From JAIPJA01 sp964390115 (GTDB taxonomy: Bacteria > Patescibacteriota > Patescibacteriia > Patescibacteriales > UBA12465), in assembly GCA_964390115.1 (NCBI GenBank), contig CAYMGT010000021.1, positions 1-14,915 of the forward strand: DNA of 14,915 nt, given 5' to 3'. A model generated the notes under the pieces. That model ran no database searches. It saw nothing but the letters and a program-made list of their open reading frames with translations, and had not been told where the DNA came from. A program made the position numbers and the translations under genes. Positions 14,100 to 14,915 of this stretch are shown piece by piece (positions within the stretch are counted from its first letter, which is position 1; each line of letters starts with the position of its first letter).

Positions 14100-14810
14100 T
14101 TATAACGATGCAACCAGATCTTCAAGTATTACCTGATAAGTGACAATTAATTGTCTACCACCAGCAGCCTCTCTTCTGGCTAGGATGTCGTAATGTTGCT
14201 TGTATTTACTTTGTTTTTCTCCAGATAAATATGTATCGACAATATCTAAAAATTCTTCAAGATACTTTTTACCATCATTTATTTCGTTAAGTTTTTTTAT
14301 TAACAATTTTTTATGATTAAGATAAACTTTCTCAATCAAAAATTGATCATTAGCAACAGCTATAGAAGCTTTATGAATAACCACTCTAAGATGGACAATC
14401 CCATTTAGATCTAAACCATAAATTTTTCGAGGTGTACTACGATAAGTAGAATCATTTAATTGAAAAACAACAAGTCCTCCAAGCCGAGAACGATATGCCA
14501 AATCATCTAATTCTTTTGCACTGAGCGGGCATTGCTCAAGTATAACTTGTTCTCTCGCTACCCAGCTTAAAGATTTTATACCCATACGATAAGGATAATA
14601 ACCTCTATCACAACTTTCAAAATCATCCCATCTTTTAACATAAGCATCAATTATATTTCCAACAAGCTTATCCGTAAGCACATATTCGATTCCTTTCTTT
14701 TGAACTTTACGTTCAATTTTACTCCATTGCTTTTCAACTTTGTCAATGTTAAAGGCTAGAAAGCTAAAAGAAATAGCAAAAATAGATAATAAAATAATAT
14801 TTTTTTTCAT
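14100..14810 (-). CDS. Secreted or N-terminally anchored helical protein of unknown function
   Basis: I do not recognise this 236-residue protein. The start at 14810 was chosen because it gives a textbook export signal, MKKN followed by IILLSIFAISFSFLAF. An in-frame ATG at 14867 would put 19 polar residues ahead of the signal. No clear AXA cleavage site follows, so it may stay anchored. The rest is charged and largely helical, with tryptophans near 29, 61 and 83, cysteines C67 and C94 that could form a disulfide, and a central basic Tyr/Arg-rich part (DRGYYPYRMG). It is transcribed alone, with a strong terminator downstream and a 17-nt palindrome 20 nt upstream of the start. Function unknown; nothing visible suggests an enzyme motif. 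Confidence 0.78.
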   Translation of the reverse strand: MKKNIILLSIFAISFSFLAFNIDKVEKQWSKIERKVQKKGIEYVLTDKLVGNIIDAYVKRWDDFESCDRGYYPYRMGIKSLSWVAREQVILEQCPLSAKELDDLAYRSRLGGLVVFQLNDSTYRSTPRKIYGLDLNGIVHLRVVIHKASIAVANDQFLIEKVYLNHKKLLIKKLNEINDGKKYLEEFLDIVDTYLSGEKQSKYKQHYDILARREAAGGRQLIVTYQVILEDLVASL

Positions 14811-14829
14811 GTTGTAAAGATCTTTTAAC

Positions 14830-14846
14830 ACTTGTGTCCGACAAGT
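14830..14846. repeat. Palindrome upstream of the 14100-14810 gene, possible operator
   Basis: The arms ACTTGT (14830-14835) and ACAAGT (14841-14846) are perfect 6-nt inverted repeats around GTCCG. It lies about 20 nt upstream of the ATG, where a repressor site or leader hairpin would sit. A weak promoter candidate on the minus strand (TTGCAC, 17 nt, GATTAT) lies further upstream. The rest of 14847-14915 shows no gene. Confidence 0.4.
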
Positions 14847-14915
14847 ACGGTTTCTAAATAATCGCAATTTCCGTTTTGAAGTGCAACTTTTATAAGCTAA
14901 AATATATGCATATGA

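Noticed and set aside
14811..14867. ATG at 14867 as the start of the last gene
   Set aside because: It adds 19 polar residues before an otherwise perfect export signal and covers the palindrome.
1..14915. CRISPR array, insertion sequence or prophage
   Set aside because: No regularly spaced repeats, transposase, integrase or terminal inverted repeats were seen, and all genes are collinear and intact.

Overview
The window is strongly AT-rich, compact bacterial DNA that most resembles the Candidate Phyla Radiation (Patescibacteria, Parcubacteria-like). Four things point there: a protein joining sigma-70 region 4 to a HARE-HTH domain, a DUF4012 membrane protein, a Tgt-family enzyme with the PDATR-type N-terminus and no zinc cysteines, and the lack of recognisable Shine-Dalgarno sequences. 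All 13 genes end in TAA (11) or TAG (2); none uses TGA. Assignment to a phylum is inference from gene content. No rRNA or universal single-copy marker is present apart from rnhB and parAB.

Layout. Positions 1-83 hold a leftward tRNA-Leu(CAA). It is divergent from a rightward parA-parB pair (170-1832), and the two promoters share nearly the same -35 box. A monocistronic unit with a strong promoter follows (1957-2988): the sigma-region-4/HARE protein, ending at a hairpin terminator. A long rightward operon runs from 3084 to 12361 with gaps of 0 to 18 nt. It encodes a membrane protein resembling the ATPase-less N-terminal half of a T4SS/HerA-type protein, an UppP/BacA-type undecaprenyl-pyrophosphate phosphatase, a GT4 glycosyltransferase, a large DUF4012 protein, a membrane-anchored protein with tandem Ig-like domains, and a divergent tRNA-guanine transglycosylase. 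Next are two small unrecognised envelope proteins (12425-13347). They converge on leftward rnhB (13373-14002) over a hairpin that overlaps the rnhB stop codon. Last is a leftward unrecognised secreted or anchored protein (14100-14810) with its own terminator and a palindrome just upstream of its start.

How the genes may work together. parA/parB segregate the chromosome. The central operon looks like a cell-surface module. A GT4 enzyme could build a lipid-linked glycan, the DUF4012 protein could act on it or transfer it outside the membrane, UppP would recycle the undecaprenyl-pyrophosphate released, and the Ig-like protein could be a surface structural or acceptor partner. This functional link is inference from gene order and family membership.

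No mobile element, CRISPR array, insertion sequence or canonical parS (CACGTG-centred) was seen. No stretch over 300 nt lacks a gene. The longest gap between genes is the 124 nt at 1833-1956.
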